The notes: generated by a model from the letters alone, not told the origin. A stretch of DNA of 64,000 nucleotides from an uncultured Prevotellaceae bacterium (GCA_902776665.1 CACYQZ010000003.1:48890-112889), one strand, 5' to 3'; counted from the stretch's first letter, positions 50,507 through 62,500 are shown. Program-made: numbers and translations.

Positions 50507-51328
50507 ATGATTGAGGTTAAGAATTTATATAAATCGTTCGACGACAAAGAGGTGCTGCACGACATCAGCACCGTGTTTGAGAATGGCAAGACGAACCTGA
50601 TTATCGGACAGTCGGGCTCGGGAAAAACCGTGCTGATGAAAAACCTCGTGGGACTGCTCGAACCGACGAGCGGACAGGTGCTTTACGACGGTCGCGACTT
50701 TGTGCAGATGTCGAAACAGGAAAAAGTGCAGATGCGCCGCGAGATGGGCATGATTTTCCAGTCGGCAGCGTTGTTCGACTCGCTCTCGGTGTTGGAAAAT
50801 GTGATGTTCCCCCTCGATATGTTCTCGCCGATGACGCTGCGCGAGCGTGAAAAACAGGCGATGAAATGCTTGGAGCGCGTGAATCTGGTGGGGGCGGAAC
50901 GGAAATATCCGGCAGAACTCTCGGGCGGTATGCAGAAGCGCGTGGCGATTGCGCGTGCGATTGTGTTGAACCCGAAATACCTGTTTTGCGACGAGCCGAA
51001 TAGCGGTCTCGACCCGAAAACGTCGCTCGTCATCGACGAACTGCTCTCGTCGATCACCCACGACCTGCAAATCACCACGATTATCAACACCCACGACATG
51101 AATTCGGTGATGGGCATTGGCGAAAACATCATTTTCATTCGTCAGGGTCACAAGGAATGGCAGGGTGTTTCGTCGCAGGTGATGCGCTCTGACAACACCA
51201 ATCTCACCGACTTCATTTTCGCCTCAGACCTGCTGAAAAACATGCGCAATGTCGTCATCGAAAACGATATTGAGTTTGAGCATAAGAAATCTATCGCAGA
51301 TACCAAATTCCATCACGCTCAACCATAG
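50507..51328 (+). CDS. mlaF: MlaF-like ABC transporter ATP-binding protein
   Basis: The 273-residue protein is an ABC ATPase of the MlaF type: Walker A IIGQSGSGKTVLMKNLVG, Q-loop MIFQSAALFDSLSV, signature ELSGGMQKRVAIARAI, Walker B YLFCDEPNSGLDP and switch His INTHDMNSV. The MQKR variant and PNSGLD are typical of the Mla branch. It powers lipid transport through MlaE. The start codon follows an octamer array by 6 bases with no Shine-Dalgarno. Its 3' end overlaps the convergent lipoprotein gene by 38 bases. Confidence 0.93.
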   Translation: MIEVKNLYKSFDDKEVLHDISTVFENGKTNLIIGQSGSGKTVLMKNLVGLLEPTSGQVLYDGRDFVQMSKQEKVQMRREMGMIFQSAALFDSLSVLENVMFPLDMFSPMTLREREKQAMKCLERVNLVGAERKYPAELSGGMQKRVAIARAIVLNPKYLFCDEPNSGLDPKTSLVIDELLSSITHDLQITTIINTHDMNSVMGIGENIIFIRQGHKEWQGVSSQVMRSDNTNLTDFIFASDLLKNMRNVVIENDIEFEHKKSIADTKFHHAQP

Positions 51329-51707
51329 GAACGCAGATTTCCTCGACGGTGGAATCGCCGAAGCACAGCGTTAGAAACACGTTGGCTTCGTGGTGGTTGT
51401 CGTCGGCAGTGACATTGACGATGCGCGTCTCCTTGATGCCACGATGCTCGATTTGCTGCTGTCCCATGAACATTTTCGCGTTTTTGATGAGTTGGTCGCG
51501 GTAGCTGTCGGGAATGGCTTCGGGCTGGTAGCGCCCATCGACGAATGCGTCGTATTTCCCCTCAATCAGATAGTCGTAATACTGCTTCGCCACCCGCGCC
51601 GCCTTGTCGGCAGAGGAATGGGACGAGCAGGAATTGAAGCCCCACCCCAGCCCTCCCCAAAGGGGGAGGGAAATAAGGGCGACTATCATTGTTTTATATT
51701 TTTTCAT
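51291..51707 (-). CDS. Small lipoprotein (DUF4878-like) with an insert in its signal peptide
   Basis: The 138-residue product has a lipoprotein signal ending with a Cys in FNSCSSHSSADKAAR, followed by a NTF2-like domain. The latter includes AKQYYDYLIEGKYDAFVDG and ends VPMVERDGIWYLR, a DUF4878 pattern. The hydrophobic core of the signal is interrupted by SLPLWGGLGWG, encoded by a GC-rich palindromic element, so its export should be tested. It is the second minus-strand gene after der in position but is transcribed away from der's stop across another copy of the same element. Function unknown. Confidence 0.8.
   Translation of the reverse strand: MKKYKTMIVALISLPLWGGLGWGFNSCSSHSSADKAARVAKQYYDYLIEGKYDAFVDGRYQPEAIPDSYRDQLIKNAKMFMGQQQIEHRGIKETRIVNVTADDNHHEANVFLTLCFGDSTVEEICVPMVERDGIWYLR
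51639..51670 (-). repeat. GC-rich palindromic mini-element in the lipoprotein signal sequence
   Basis: On the minus strand: CCCTCCCCC-TTT-GGGGAGGG, then CT, then GGGGTGGGGC. Same architecture as the halves of the element in rsgA. Read in frame as LPLWGGLGWG. Confidence 0.8.
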
Positions 51708-51723
51708 TTCTATTCAACATTTT

Positions 51724-51757
51724 CTCCTCCCCTATTTGGGGGAGGTTGGGAGGGGGC
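51724..51757 (+). repeat. GC-rich palindromic mini-element after der
   Basis: CTCCTCCCCTA, TTT, GGGGGAGG, TT, GGGAGGGGGC. It lies 2 bases beyond the der stop codon and matches the copy in the DUF554 gene almost base for base. It can form a hairpin and may serve as the 3' end signal of der. Confidence 0.8.
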
Positions 51758-51759
51758 CT

Positions 51760-53070
51760 TTACTTCTGTCTCACAAAAACATTGATGGGCGTACCCGTCA
51801 GCGGCCAATTTTCGCGGATTTTATTCTCGAGGAACCGCTTGTACGGCTCTTTCACATACTGCGGCAGGTTCGCATAGAAGATAAAAGTTGGAATCTGTGC
51901 CGGCACCTGCGAACAATACTTGATTTTGATGTATTTTCCTTTGATGGAGGGCGGCGGGAATGCCTCGATGAGCGGCAGCATCGTCTCGTTGAGTTTCGTC
52001 GTGCCGATTTTCGACGTGCGGTTCAGATAGACCTCTTTCGCCAGTTCGAGCACCTTGAAAATGCGCTGTTTCGTCACCGCCGAGGCGAAGACAATCGGGA
52101 AGTCGGTGAACGGAGCCATACGTTCGCGAATCGCGTTCTCGAACGTCTTGATGGCGACGGGCGACTTGTCTTCGACAAGGTCCCACTTGTTCACCACGAC
52201 CACGAGTGACTTCTGGTTTCGTTGGATAATCTGGAAAATGTTCATGTCTTGCGACTCGATGCCGCGTGTCGCGTCGATCATCAGGATGCAGACGTCGCTG
52301 TTCTCAATGGCGCGAATCGAGCGCATCACCGAGTAGAATTCCAAATCCTCCGTCACCTTGTTCTTGCGTCGGATGCCCGCCGTATCGACCAGATAGAAGT
52401 CGAAGCCGAACTTGTCGTAGCGCGTGTAGATCGAGTCGCGTGTCGTGCCGGCAATCTCCGTCACGATGTTGCGGTCTTCGCCGATGAACGCGTTGATGAT
52501 GCTCGATTTTCCAGCATTCGGACGACCCACGACGGCGAAGCGCGGAATGCCTTCCTCGATGTTCTCGCCCTCGACATTCGGCATTTTCTCCATGATGAGG
52601 TCGAGCAAGTCGCCCGTGCCGCTGCCCGACATCGAACTGATGCAGACCGGTTCGCCGAGTCCCAGTTTGTAGAACTCGTAAGAATCGTAAATCTGCGTGT
52701 TGTTGTCAGTCTTGTTCGCCACGAGAATCACCGGCAACTTCGAGCCACGCAGAATCTGCGCCACGTCCTCGTCGAGCGAGGTCAGTCCTGTCGTCACATC
52801 GACCATAAACAGCAGCAGGCTCGCCTCTTCGGTCGCCACGAGTACCTGTTTGCGGATTTCCTCCTCGAAAATATCGTCGGAATTGACCACCCAGCCGCCC
52901 GTATCGACGACGGAAAACTCCTTGCCGCACCACTCGCACTTGCCGTATTGGCGGTCGCGTGTCGTGCCTGCCTCGTCGCTCACAATTGCGTTGCGCGACT
53001 TCGTCAGCCTATTAAACAGCGTGGATTTTCCGACATTCGGACGACCCACAATCGCTACTAAATTTCCCAT
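51760..53070 (-). CDS. der: Ribosome biogenesis GTPase Der
   Basis: The 436-residue protein has two GTPase domains and a C-terminal KH-like domain. G1 motifs are [15 protein letters not shown] (N-terminal) and [15 protein letters not shown] (second domain); G4 motifs are VANKTDNN and [10 protein letters not shown]; the C-terminus ends with [12 protein letters not shown]. It acts in 50S subunit assembly. In related genomes der usually follows era, but here about 7 kb of carbohydrate and secreted-protein genes lie between them. A good promoter precedes it (53090-53121) and a palindromic element follows it. Confidence 0.96.
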   Translation of the reverse strand: MGNLVAIVGRPNVGKSTLFNRLTKSRNAIVSDEAGTTRDRQYGKCEWCGKEFSVVDTGGWVVNSDDIFEEEIRKQVLVATEEASLLLFMVDVTTGLTSLDEDVAQILRGSKLPVILVANKTDNNTQIYDSYEFYKLGLGEPVCISSMSGSGTGDLLDLIMEKMPNVEGENIEEGIPRFAVVGRPNAGKSSIINAFIGEDRNIVTEIAGTTRDSIYTRYDKFGFDFYLVDTAGIRRKNKVTEDLEFYSVMRSIRAIENSDVCILMIDATRGIESQDMNIFQIIQRNQKSLVVVVNKWDLVEDKSPVAIKTFENAIRERMAPFTDFPIVFASAVTKQRIFKVLELAKEVYLNRTSKIGTTKLNETMLPLIEAFPPPSIKGKYIKIKYCSQVPAQIPTFIFYANLPQYVKEPYKRFLENKIRENWPLTGTPINVFVRQK

Positions 53071-53089
53071 AATGCTTTTGATTTGGGTG

Positions 53090-53121
53090 CAAAGTTACGA
53101 ATAAGCGAGGGAAAAACCAAA
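53090..53121 (-). promoter_or_regulatory. Promoter of der
   Basis: On the minus strand TTTG (53118-53121), a 20-base spacer and TAACTTTG (53090-53097) match the consensus closely. It lies 20 bases before the der start. Confidence 0.75.
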
Positions 53122-53200
53122 TATATTTGAGTTTTTCCGAGCGTGAGTAACTTCGACGAAGTCAAAGTTACAAAAAAGTGCGAACCTTTGCAAGCGATCT

Positions 53201-53231
53201 TTTGCAAAATGAAAGAATTTTATTAATTTTG
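53201..53231 (+). promoter_or_regulatory. Promoter of the GH97 gene
   Basis: TTTG at 53201-53204, a 19-base spacer and TAATTTTG at 53224-53231. The ATG at 53293 is about 60 bases downstream. Confidence 0.7.
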
Positions 53232-53244
53232 CAAAAAACTTTAG

Positions 53245-56463
<3,219 letters not shown>

Positions 56464-56526
56464 AAGTCTTGAATATTTGAATATAGATACAATCTTTTTA
56501 TGTAATGAAAGTCTTCCTTCACAATT

Positions 56527-58314
56527 TTACCTTTTTACCTTTTTACCTTTGTAAATATAAATGCCCTTCTGCGCGGGCTTCGTTTTGAAACGACGGCCAT
56601 CAATCGAATAATAATAGTCATGGTTCGACGTACCATATTCCATGGAGCTGATTCCACTCGTTTTGAACGGCATTTGCGCCGCATTGAGCACCTGATTGTC
56701 GCGTAAATCACCCTTGTTCACCTTGTGAATCAGGGCGACGAGCCGCTGCCCACTTCCACTGAATCCCGTCTTTTCGACCGACTCGAAACGGACGCTGTAA
56801 GTGCCGTCGCTGTTCACGCTGAGCAGGTCGCCGACGGCCTCGTTCGTGAAGTAGTGGAGAATGACACCGTTGTGGCGGAAAACGTCCTTCAAATCCTTCG
56901 GCGCGTCAGCGTCGTCCATGCCCAACTGCGGATATTTCTCGACGGAAATGCCGTCTTCCACGAGGTAGCACGACAGGTAAAGCGGCTGATTGACGAGGTC
57001 GCGGGCGATGCGACCCGAAACGGTGATGTTCGACCCGTCAGCTGCCATGTTCACCTCGGCCATCGCTGGCATCTGCGCCGCCTTTGCCAATGCCTCCAAA
57101 TAGGGCGTGGGCGACATGTCGCGAATGCCCTGAATGACGGTGTTTTCACCTTCTAAAATGGCACGGTTGTACATGATGGCCGGATTGTATTCGTTTTCGT
57201 AGCCACCGAAAATGTATTTGATTTGGCGGTCGGGTTCGGTTGTGAAAACATCCTCGGCGAAACCGCTGTGGTGCGACAGATAGACGTAAGGACCGCCGTA
57301 TTGCTCGAAGGCTTTTTCAAGGAAATAGGCCATCTGCGGACAGTTGATGCAGCGCTGGCTGGTGAATTCTTCGACGATGGGCACGCGCTGGAAATTATCG
57401 ACGGTGACATAAAGTTTCGTCACGCCAGGGCGTCCGCTCTGCGCCGTTTCGTCGTTAATCTTCGACACCGAGCAACTCCAATCGACGCTTGTTCCCTCGG
57501 TGGTTCCGGCACGAAGTTGAGCAACGACCACCGTACTGCCGTATGCCTCCAACGGCGTGGGCAGCGTGATGGTTTGGTAGGTCGGCTCCGTCGCTCCTTC
57601 GCCCTGCATGGCAATTTCGAGGTTTTCGATGGGGTAGGGCGAGAAATTGTGGATATAGAGACCGCCTGTAAAGTCCTGGTTGGGTGCTACGGTTTGCGGA
57701 TGCGTCGTGTTTTGGGCGTAAGCCGCGTTGTTGAACTCAGCGGCAGCCTCGTCGTCGAGCAGAGCGAAAATCAGCAAAGTGCCACGGTCGGTGTATTCCT
57801 CCCACGATTTTTTCGCCTGATTCACCCAACACGACTGCGGCACGGTCGCCTTCGCGTAGGCCACGAGAGGGTAGGGCGTGCCGATGGTTTCGTAAGCTTG
57901 CCAACCCAAATAAAATGCCTCGTCGCCGATGACAAATGGCTCGTCGAACAGCACGTCGTTCCAACCTTCGCTGAGGTCGGCGTAGGTCTGGCGCACGATG
58001 TTTTCGGGCTTTCCAGCACTGGCGAGGATGCCCGAGCGCTTCTGTCGTGCCTGTTTGTAGTCGGCACGCACATAGCAGCGCACGCCTTTCACCTCTTTGC
58101 CCTTCAGCCGTTGCAAAACGGGGTCTTGCGTCGGGTCGAACTTGGTCAAACCCTGCACAAATTGATTTTTATTGCCGCCGAGTGCCGAGAGTTCTTCCGC
58201 GATGGGATTAGCAGGAGCATAGCCGTAAGGCACCTGCGACGAAAGGGGCATAGCGGCCATGAAGAGCAGCAGGGCGACGAGGCTCCGCTGCCAGATGGTT
58301 CGAATGGTCTTCAT
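56527..58314 (-). CDS. Omp28-like secreted protein with CxxC motif
   Basis: The 595-residue protein has a signal peptide, an N-terminal beta-rich half, and a thioredoxin-like Omp28 domain starting RVPIVEEFTSQRCINCPQ (CxxC near residue 320), followed by YVYLSHHSGFAEDVF. The C-terminus YYSIDGRRFKTKPAQKGIYI resembles the Prevotella sorting signal, but the last residues (KGKKVKR) come from a tandem GGTAAAAA octamer and differ from the usual VNGKKVVVK. It overlaps its upstream paralogue by 4 bases (58311-58314), so the two are one operon. A redox or cell-surface binding role is inferred. Confidence 0.85.
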   Translation of the reverse strand: MKTIRTIWQRSLVALLLFMAAMPLSSQVPYGYAPANPIAEELSALGGNKNQFVQGLTKFDPTQDPVLQRLKGKEVKGVRCYVRADYKQARQKRSGILASAGKPENIVRQTYADLSEGWNDVLFDEPFVIGDEAFYLGWQAYETIGTPYPLVAYAKATVPQSCWVNQAKKSWEEYTDRGTLLIFALLDDEAAAEFNNAAYAQNTTHPQTVAPNQDFTGGLYIHNFSPYPIENLEIAMQGEGATEPTYQTITLPTPLEAYGSTVVVAQLRAGTTEGTSVDWSCSVSKINDETAQSGRPGVTKLYVTVDNFQRVPIVEEFTSQRCINCPQMAYFLEKAFEQYGGPYVYLSHHSGFAEDVFTTEPDRQIKYIFGGYENEYNPAIMYNRAILEGENTVIQGIRDMSPTPYLEALAKAAQMPAMAEVNMAADGSNITVSGRIARDLVNQPLYLSCYLVEDGISVEKYPQLGMDDADAPKDLKDVFRHNGVILHYFTNEAVGDLLSVNSDGTYSVRFESVEKTGFSGSGQRLVALIHKVNKGDLRDNQVLNAAQMPFKTSGISSMEYGTSNHDYYYSIDGRRFKTKPAQKGIYIYKGKKVKR

Positions 58315-60149
58315 TTCACGACGATTTTTTTGCCATTAACAATGTAAATTCCTTTCGACAGCGTGTTCTGACGCGTCATTTTCCGTCCGCTGAGGTCATA
58401 GACTTCCGCGTTTTTCTGTTTTTCCTCGTCGAGGAGCGTAATGCCCGAGAAGAGCGAGATGTTGCCTTCGGTGCTGTTGAACACGTGCATGTATTTTCCA
58501 CCCAATTTGCCGTCGCGATGCACGAATGCAACGATGTAGAGATTTTCTTGATTCCACAGTGGGTCGGGCTCGTAACTGTCCATTTTCCACGAATAGGTAC
58601 CACTCTCGGGCAACTCTTCGCCGTCAGCCAGAACCTCGCGAATCACGTTGGCATGGACGTATTCGCCCATCGACTCCTCTTTTTCCTTCTCGGTCCAGAA
58701 AAGTTGGCTGTCGCTGTGCACGTCGCGTTCCATCAGATAGACCGTCAGGCGTGGTTTTTCGCCTTCAGGCAGAACGCTCTCGGCAATTTCGCCCGTCACT
58801 TCCGCCGACAGGTTGAGTTCGAGTTCGCCCTCACCGAGTTCGCCACGCGCTTCAACACTGACAAATGTCGGCATATTGAAGACAGATGTCATCAGTCGTT
58901 CGAAATAATACAAGTCGGCCAACACGTCGAACATCGGATTTCTCGACGTATTCATCTGCACAAGAATGTTGCTCGTGTTCATGGCGCGGTCGATGGTCAT
59001 TGCCGGAATGCTCACACGCGAAGAGTCGTTGTCGCAGAGTTGCAGGGCGAGCACCGTGGCGTCATCTTCGCCCGTCATGAACTGGTCGTCCAGATGTTGG
59101 CTGACGAAGGTGATTTCATCGCGTATCGATTCCGTCATCGGACCGACGAATTCGTCGTAATAGCGCGGCGAGCGGTAGTTGTTTTCAGACTCAAAATATT
59201 CCACCAGCGGACGGCGCGTGAACTTTTCCGATACAGCCTTTGGAATAGCGAGCATATTGGCTGTCCGCGTGATGGGTTGGGCCAGTTCTTTGTCATTGAC
59301 TTTCGTGATGCTGAACTCCACATCGCCACTCTTGAAGCAGGTCAGCGGCGCGAGGAACGTTTCGCTCGTCTTTCCCGTTGCAATGGCTTTCGACAAGGTC
59401 ACTTTCTTCGCATCGACTTGTTCGCCTTGTTTTGAGGTGATTTCAAGGGAACGAATGGCCTGCGAACCCGCATTTTTCAGCCGTAGGGCACAGTCGCCAG
59501 CCTCTCCGCTGATGCCGATGCCATTTTGTGCAAACATCGTAACAACGGGCACGAAGTTGAATGAGCCTTTCGTGTCTTTGATGACGAGCAGAATCGGCAG
59601 TGAACCTTGCGCTTTCATGTCGGCCCAAACCGGATTGCCATCGTCATCCACATCGCCATCCACCCAGAGAAAACAACTATTGGGGACGTTGTTCGGATAG
59701 AGTTTGGGAATGGCGCAGACATCCTTTTTCAGCGTGGTGGTGAAGCCGACAACCAACTGTTCCACATCTTCGGGAATCTCGTAGTCGCTCATCGTCATCG
59801 AGTTCCACCCGAATGAAACGGTTTTCTTGCCCGTCGAAAGGTTTTCACCATTGAACGTGTTGCGTACAAACCCCTCGTAATTGCCTGATTGCGAATAGGT
59901 GTCCCAACCCACGCGCATACTTTTAATCGTGCCGCCAACGTAAGGGGCAAGCATTTCTTTCGTGAGAACGATGGCGCAACCGACTTTCGAGTCGTGGTTG
60001 AGCGAAAATCCATCGTATTCCCAAATCTGGTCGTCGTAGTTCGTGTAACCGACATAGACGTTGCCTGTTGTGCTGCCCTGTGCGAGGGCTACTTTGGGAA
60101 CTGCCACAAGCAGTCCCAAAAGAAGAGAAATGTAGCGTTTTTTCATCAT
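58311..60149 (-). CDS. Omp28-like paralogue lacking the CxxC
   Basis: The 612-residue protein has a signal peptide (KKRYISLLLGLLVAVPKVALA), an N-terminal part with SKVGCAIVLTKEMLAPYVGG, and a region aligning with the Omp28 domain of the next gene (RRPLVEYFESENNYRSPRY, near residue 318). There the two cysteines are absent. It ends KGIYIVNGKKIVVK, a typical Prevotella C-terminal sorting signal. First gene of the pair; a -7 element TATCTTTG lies at 60177-60184 on the minus strand. Start at 60149 (or the adjacent ATG 60146). Probably surface-exposed; function unknown. Confidence 0.8.
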   Translation of the reverse strand: MMKKRYISLLLGLLVAVPKVALAQGSTTGNVYVGYTNYDDQIWEYDGFSLNHDSKVGCAIVLTKEMLAPYVGGTIKSMRVGWDTYSQSGNYEGFVRNTFNGENLSTGKKTVSFGWNSMTMSDYEIPEDVEQLVVGFTTTLKKDVCAIPKLYPNNVPNSCFLWVDGDVDDDGNPVWADMKAQGSLPILLVIKDTKGSFNFVPVVTMFAQNGIGISGEAGDCALRLKNAGSQAIRSLEITSKQGEQVDAKKVTLSKAIATGKTSETFLAPLTCFKSGDVEFSITKVNDKELAQPITRTANMLAIPKAVSEKFTRRPLVEYFESENNYRSPRYYDEFVGPMTESIRDEITFVSQHLDDQFMTGEDDATVLALQLCDNDSSRVSIPAMTIDRAMNTSNILVQMNTSRNPMFDVLADLYYFERLMTSVFNMPTFVSVEARGELGEGELELNLSAEVTGEIAESVLPEGEKPRLTVYLMERDVHSDSQLFWTEKEKEESMGEYVHANVIREVLADGEELPESGTYSWKMDSYEPDPLWNQENLYIVAFVHRDGKLGGKYMHVFNSTEGNISLFSGITLLDEEKQKNAEVYDLSGRKMTRQNTLSKGIYIVNGKKIVVK

Positions 60150-60176
60150 CTTTCGTTTTTGGTTGATTTTCAGCAA

Positions 60177-60184
60177 CAAAGATA
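60177..60184 (-). promoter_or_regulatory. -7 element of the Omp28-like pair
   Basis: Minus strand TATCTTTG matches TAnnTTTG, 27 bases before the start codon. A CTTG at 60206-60209 gives a 21-base spacer. Confidence 0.6.
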
Positions 60185-60275
60185 GAATAAAAAATCGCAA
60201 AATGACAAGTTTTTTTTATTTTTTTTCAAAAAAACCGTTTTTGCGAATACGAAATGAAAAAATATACAGCGTTTT

Positions 60276-61211
60276 TTAGTCGGGATTATACCCGAAAGCA
60301 CTGAGTTCGCGCTGGTTGTTTCGCCAGTCTTTATCGACTTTGACGAAGGTTTCGAGGTTGATTTTCTTGTCGAAGAATTTTTCCAATGCTTTTCGGCTTT
60401 CGATGCCAACTTTCTTCAACGCGTAGCCCTGATGGCCGATGATGATGCCCTTCTGCGACTCGCGCTCGACGTAGATGATGGCGCGGATGTCGATGCGTTT
60501 CTCGGCCTCCTTGAAACTCTCGACGCGAACCTCGACAGAGTAGGGGATTTCCTTGTCGTAATAGAGCAGGATTTTCTCGCGGATGATTTCGCTGACGAAG
60601 AAACGGGCGGGTTTGTCGGTGAGTTGGTCTTTGTCGAAGTAGGCGGGACTTTCGGGCAGCAGTTCGTAGATGCGCTTCAGCAGCATATCCGTGCCGAACT
60701 TGTTCAGTGCAGAAATCGGCAGAATCTCCGCTTTCGGCAGTAGCGAGTGCCATTTTTCGACAATTGCTGTGAGCAATTCTTGGGTGTTGGCTGTTGGCTG
60801 TTGGGTGTTATTACCACCTACCACCGAACACCTATCACCCAAACTGTCAATCTTATTGATCAGCAACAGCACCGGAATCTTCATTTTCTGCACTTTCTCG
60901 AGAAAATCCATGTTTTTCTCGGGATTCTCGACCACATCGGTCACATAGAGCAGAATGTCGGCGTCTTGCAGGGCCGATTCCGAGAATGCCAGCATCATTT
61001 CCTGCATCTTGTAGTTCGGTTTGAGCACGCCTGGCGTGTCCGAAAAAACAATTTGCATGTCGGGCGTATTGACGATGCCCATGATGCGGTGGCGTGTGGT
61101 CTGCGCCTTGAAAGTGGCGATGGAAATACGCTCACCAACCAACTGGTTCATGAGCGTACTTTTTCCGACGTTGGGATTACCAACGATATTGACGAATCCT
61201 GCTTTGTGCAT
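60276..61211 (-). CDS. era: GTPase Era
   Basis: The 311-residue protein has a Ras-like GTPase domain ([37 protein letters not shown] as G4) and a C-terminal KH domain (SVEVRVESFKEAEKRIDIRA; IIGHQGYALKKVG). Era binds the 3' end of 16S rRNA during 30S assembly. An in-frame insert of about 21 residues with the sequence CSVVGGNNTQQPTANTQ follows the G4 region and is coded by back-to-back heptamer arrays (60780-60842). Remembered Bacteroides Era is about 293 residues, so the insert accounts for most of the difference. It follows fabH in the minus-strand operon. Confidence 0.95.
   Translation of the reverse strand: MHKAGFVNIVGNPNVGKSTLMNQLVGERISIATFKAQTTRHRIMGIVNTPDMQIVFSDTPGVLKPNYKMQEMMLAFSESALQDADILLYVTDVVENPEKNMDFLEKVQKMKIPVLLLINKIDSLGDRCSVVGGNNTQQPTANTQELLTAIVEKWHSLLPKAEILPISALNKFGTDMLLKRIYELLPESPAYFDKDQLTDKPARFFVSEIIREKILLYYDKEIPYSVEVRVESFKEAEKRIDIRAIIYVERESQKGIIIGHQGYALKKVGIESRKALEKFFDKKINLETFVKVDKDWRNNQRELSAFGYNPD
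60780..60842 (-). repeat. 63-bp pair of opposed heptamer arrays inside era
   Basis: Plus strand: TTGGGTG, TTGGCTG, TTGGCTG, TTGGGTG, TTATTAC, then CACCTAC, CACCGAA, CACCTAT, CACCCAA. Nine heptamers make 63 bases or 21 codons. The first and last units are reverse complements, so the array can fold on itself. Confidence 0.88.
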
Positions 61212-61219
61212 AACTATTC

Positions 61220-61254
61220 ACTTCACACTTCACACTCCACGAATCACGAATCAT
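61220..61254 (+). repeat. Heptamer array at the fabH-era junction
   Basis: ACTTCAC twice, ACTCCAC, GAATCAC, GAATCAT. It contains the fabH stop codon (61244-61246, minus strand) and codes the last residues of FabH (YDS). Confidence 0.83.
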
Positions 61255-62236
61255 AAGCCCATTTGAAATAGCTTGCGCCGTGTGCGAAACCGGCTCCGAA
61301 GGCCGTGAGAATGATGTTCTGACCCTTTTTCATGTTCGCTTCGTTGTCCCACATGGCCAACGGAATCGTTGCGCCACTCGTGTTGCCGTAACGCTCGATG
61401 TTCACGACGATTCTCTCCATCGGAACATCGACACGCTTCGCCACTGCTTCGATGATGCGCAGGTTGGCTTCGTGGGGAATCACCCAATCGACATCGTCCT
61501 TGGTCATTCCGTTGCGCTTCAGGACTTCCAGCACGTCGTTGCCCATCGATGTGACGGCATAGCGAAACACCGTGCGGCCTTCCTGATAGATGTAATGCAA
61601 GCGATGCGAAACCGTAAAATGGCTGGGCGGACAAACCGAACCGCCGGCTTTCATGTGAAGGAACGGAAGTCCCTTGCCGTCGGTACGGAAAAATGCGTCC
61701 TGTGCGCCGATGCCTTCTTCTTCGCTCGCCTCGACCATCACCGCTCCGGCGCCGTCGCCAAAGAGCACACAGGTCTGGCGGTCGGTGTAATCGACCATCG
61801 ACGACATTTTGTCGGCTCCGATGACGATGATCCGACGGCATCGACCGCTCCGAATCATCGAAACAGCCGTGTCTAAGGCATACATAAAGCCTGCGCATGC
61901 GGCGGAAATATCCATCGCAAACGCATTCTTTAGCCCAAGTCTCCCGATAACCACCGAGGCCGTCGAGGGAAATTTGTAGTCGGGCGTCGTCGTCGCCAAT
62001 AAAACTGCATCAATGCTGTCGGGGTCGGCACCGGTCTTCTGAAGCAACTGCTTGGCAGCCTTCCGAGCCATATAACTCGTGCCGAGGCCCTCTTCCGTGA
62101 GAATATGACGCTCCTTGATACCAACGCGCGTCATAATCCACTCGTCGCTGGTATCAACCATGCGCGCCAGTTCCTCGTTCGTCAGAACGTAGTCGGGCAC
62201 GTAGCCGCCGACACCGCTGATGATTGCATTCACCAT
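61244..62236 (-). CDS. fabH: 3-oxoacyl-[acyl-carrier-protein] synthase III
   Basis: The 330-residue protein is FabH, which condenses acetyl-CoA with malonyl-ACP to start fatty acid synthesis. The catalytic Cys is in MDISAACAGFMYAL, the His in DWVIPHEANLRIIEA and the Asn in RYGNTSGATIPLAM. RVGIKERHI near the N-terminus and GAGFAHGASYFKWAY at the end are typical. It overlaps rpmF by one base and precedes era by 32 bases that include a heptamer array. Its final residues are encoded by that array. Confidence 0.96.
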   Translation of the reverse strand: MVNAIISGVGGYVPDYVLTNEELARMVDTSDEWIMTRVGIKERHILTEEGLGTSYMARKAAKQLLQKTGADPDSIDAVLLATTTPDYKFPSTASVVIGRLGLKNAFAMDISAACAGFMYALDTAVSMIRSGRCRRIIVIGADKMSSMVDYTDRQTCVLFGDGAGAVMVEASEEEGIGAQDAFFRTDGKGLPFLHMKAGGSVCPPSHFTVSHRLHYIYQEGRTVFRYAVTSMGNDVLEVLKRNGMTKDDVDWVIPHEANLRIIEAVAKRVDVPMERIVVNIERYGNTSGATIPLAMWDNEANMKKGQNIILTAFGAGFAHGASYFKWAYDS

Positions 62237-62418
62237 TATTCAGCGTCCATAACGATAGCCACCATGCCACGGTAGTAACCGCAAGTCGGGCAAACGGTGT
62301 GATAGACGTAGTAAGCACCGCAGTTGGGGCATACAGCCAGCGTGGGAGCTACTGCTCCGTCGTGGGTTCTTCTTTTGCGAGTACGAGTCTTCGACTGTCT
62401 TCTTTTAGGATGTGCCAT
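62236..62418 (-). CDS. rpmF: 50S ribosomal protein L32
   Basis: The 60-residue protein has the L32 start AHPKRRQSKTRTRKRRTHD and a zinc ribbon with two cysteine pairs (LAVCPNCGAYYVYHTVCPTCG). All four Cys are present. It is the first visible gene of the rpmF-fabH-era unit. A DUF177/YceD gene, which commonly precedes rpmF, is not found; a sensor kinase lies upstream instead. Confidence 0.96.
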   Translation of the reverse strand: MAHPKRRQSKTRTRKRRTHDGAVAPTLAVCPNCGAYYVYHTVCPTCGYYRGMVAIVMDAE

Positions 62419-62500
62419 AATAATTTACAATTTAACTTTTTAATATTTTATAATTTAACTATTTTCGTTCAACGAAAACGCAATCATGCGATTCGGCCTG

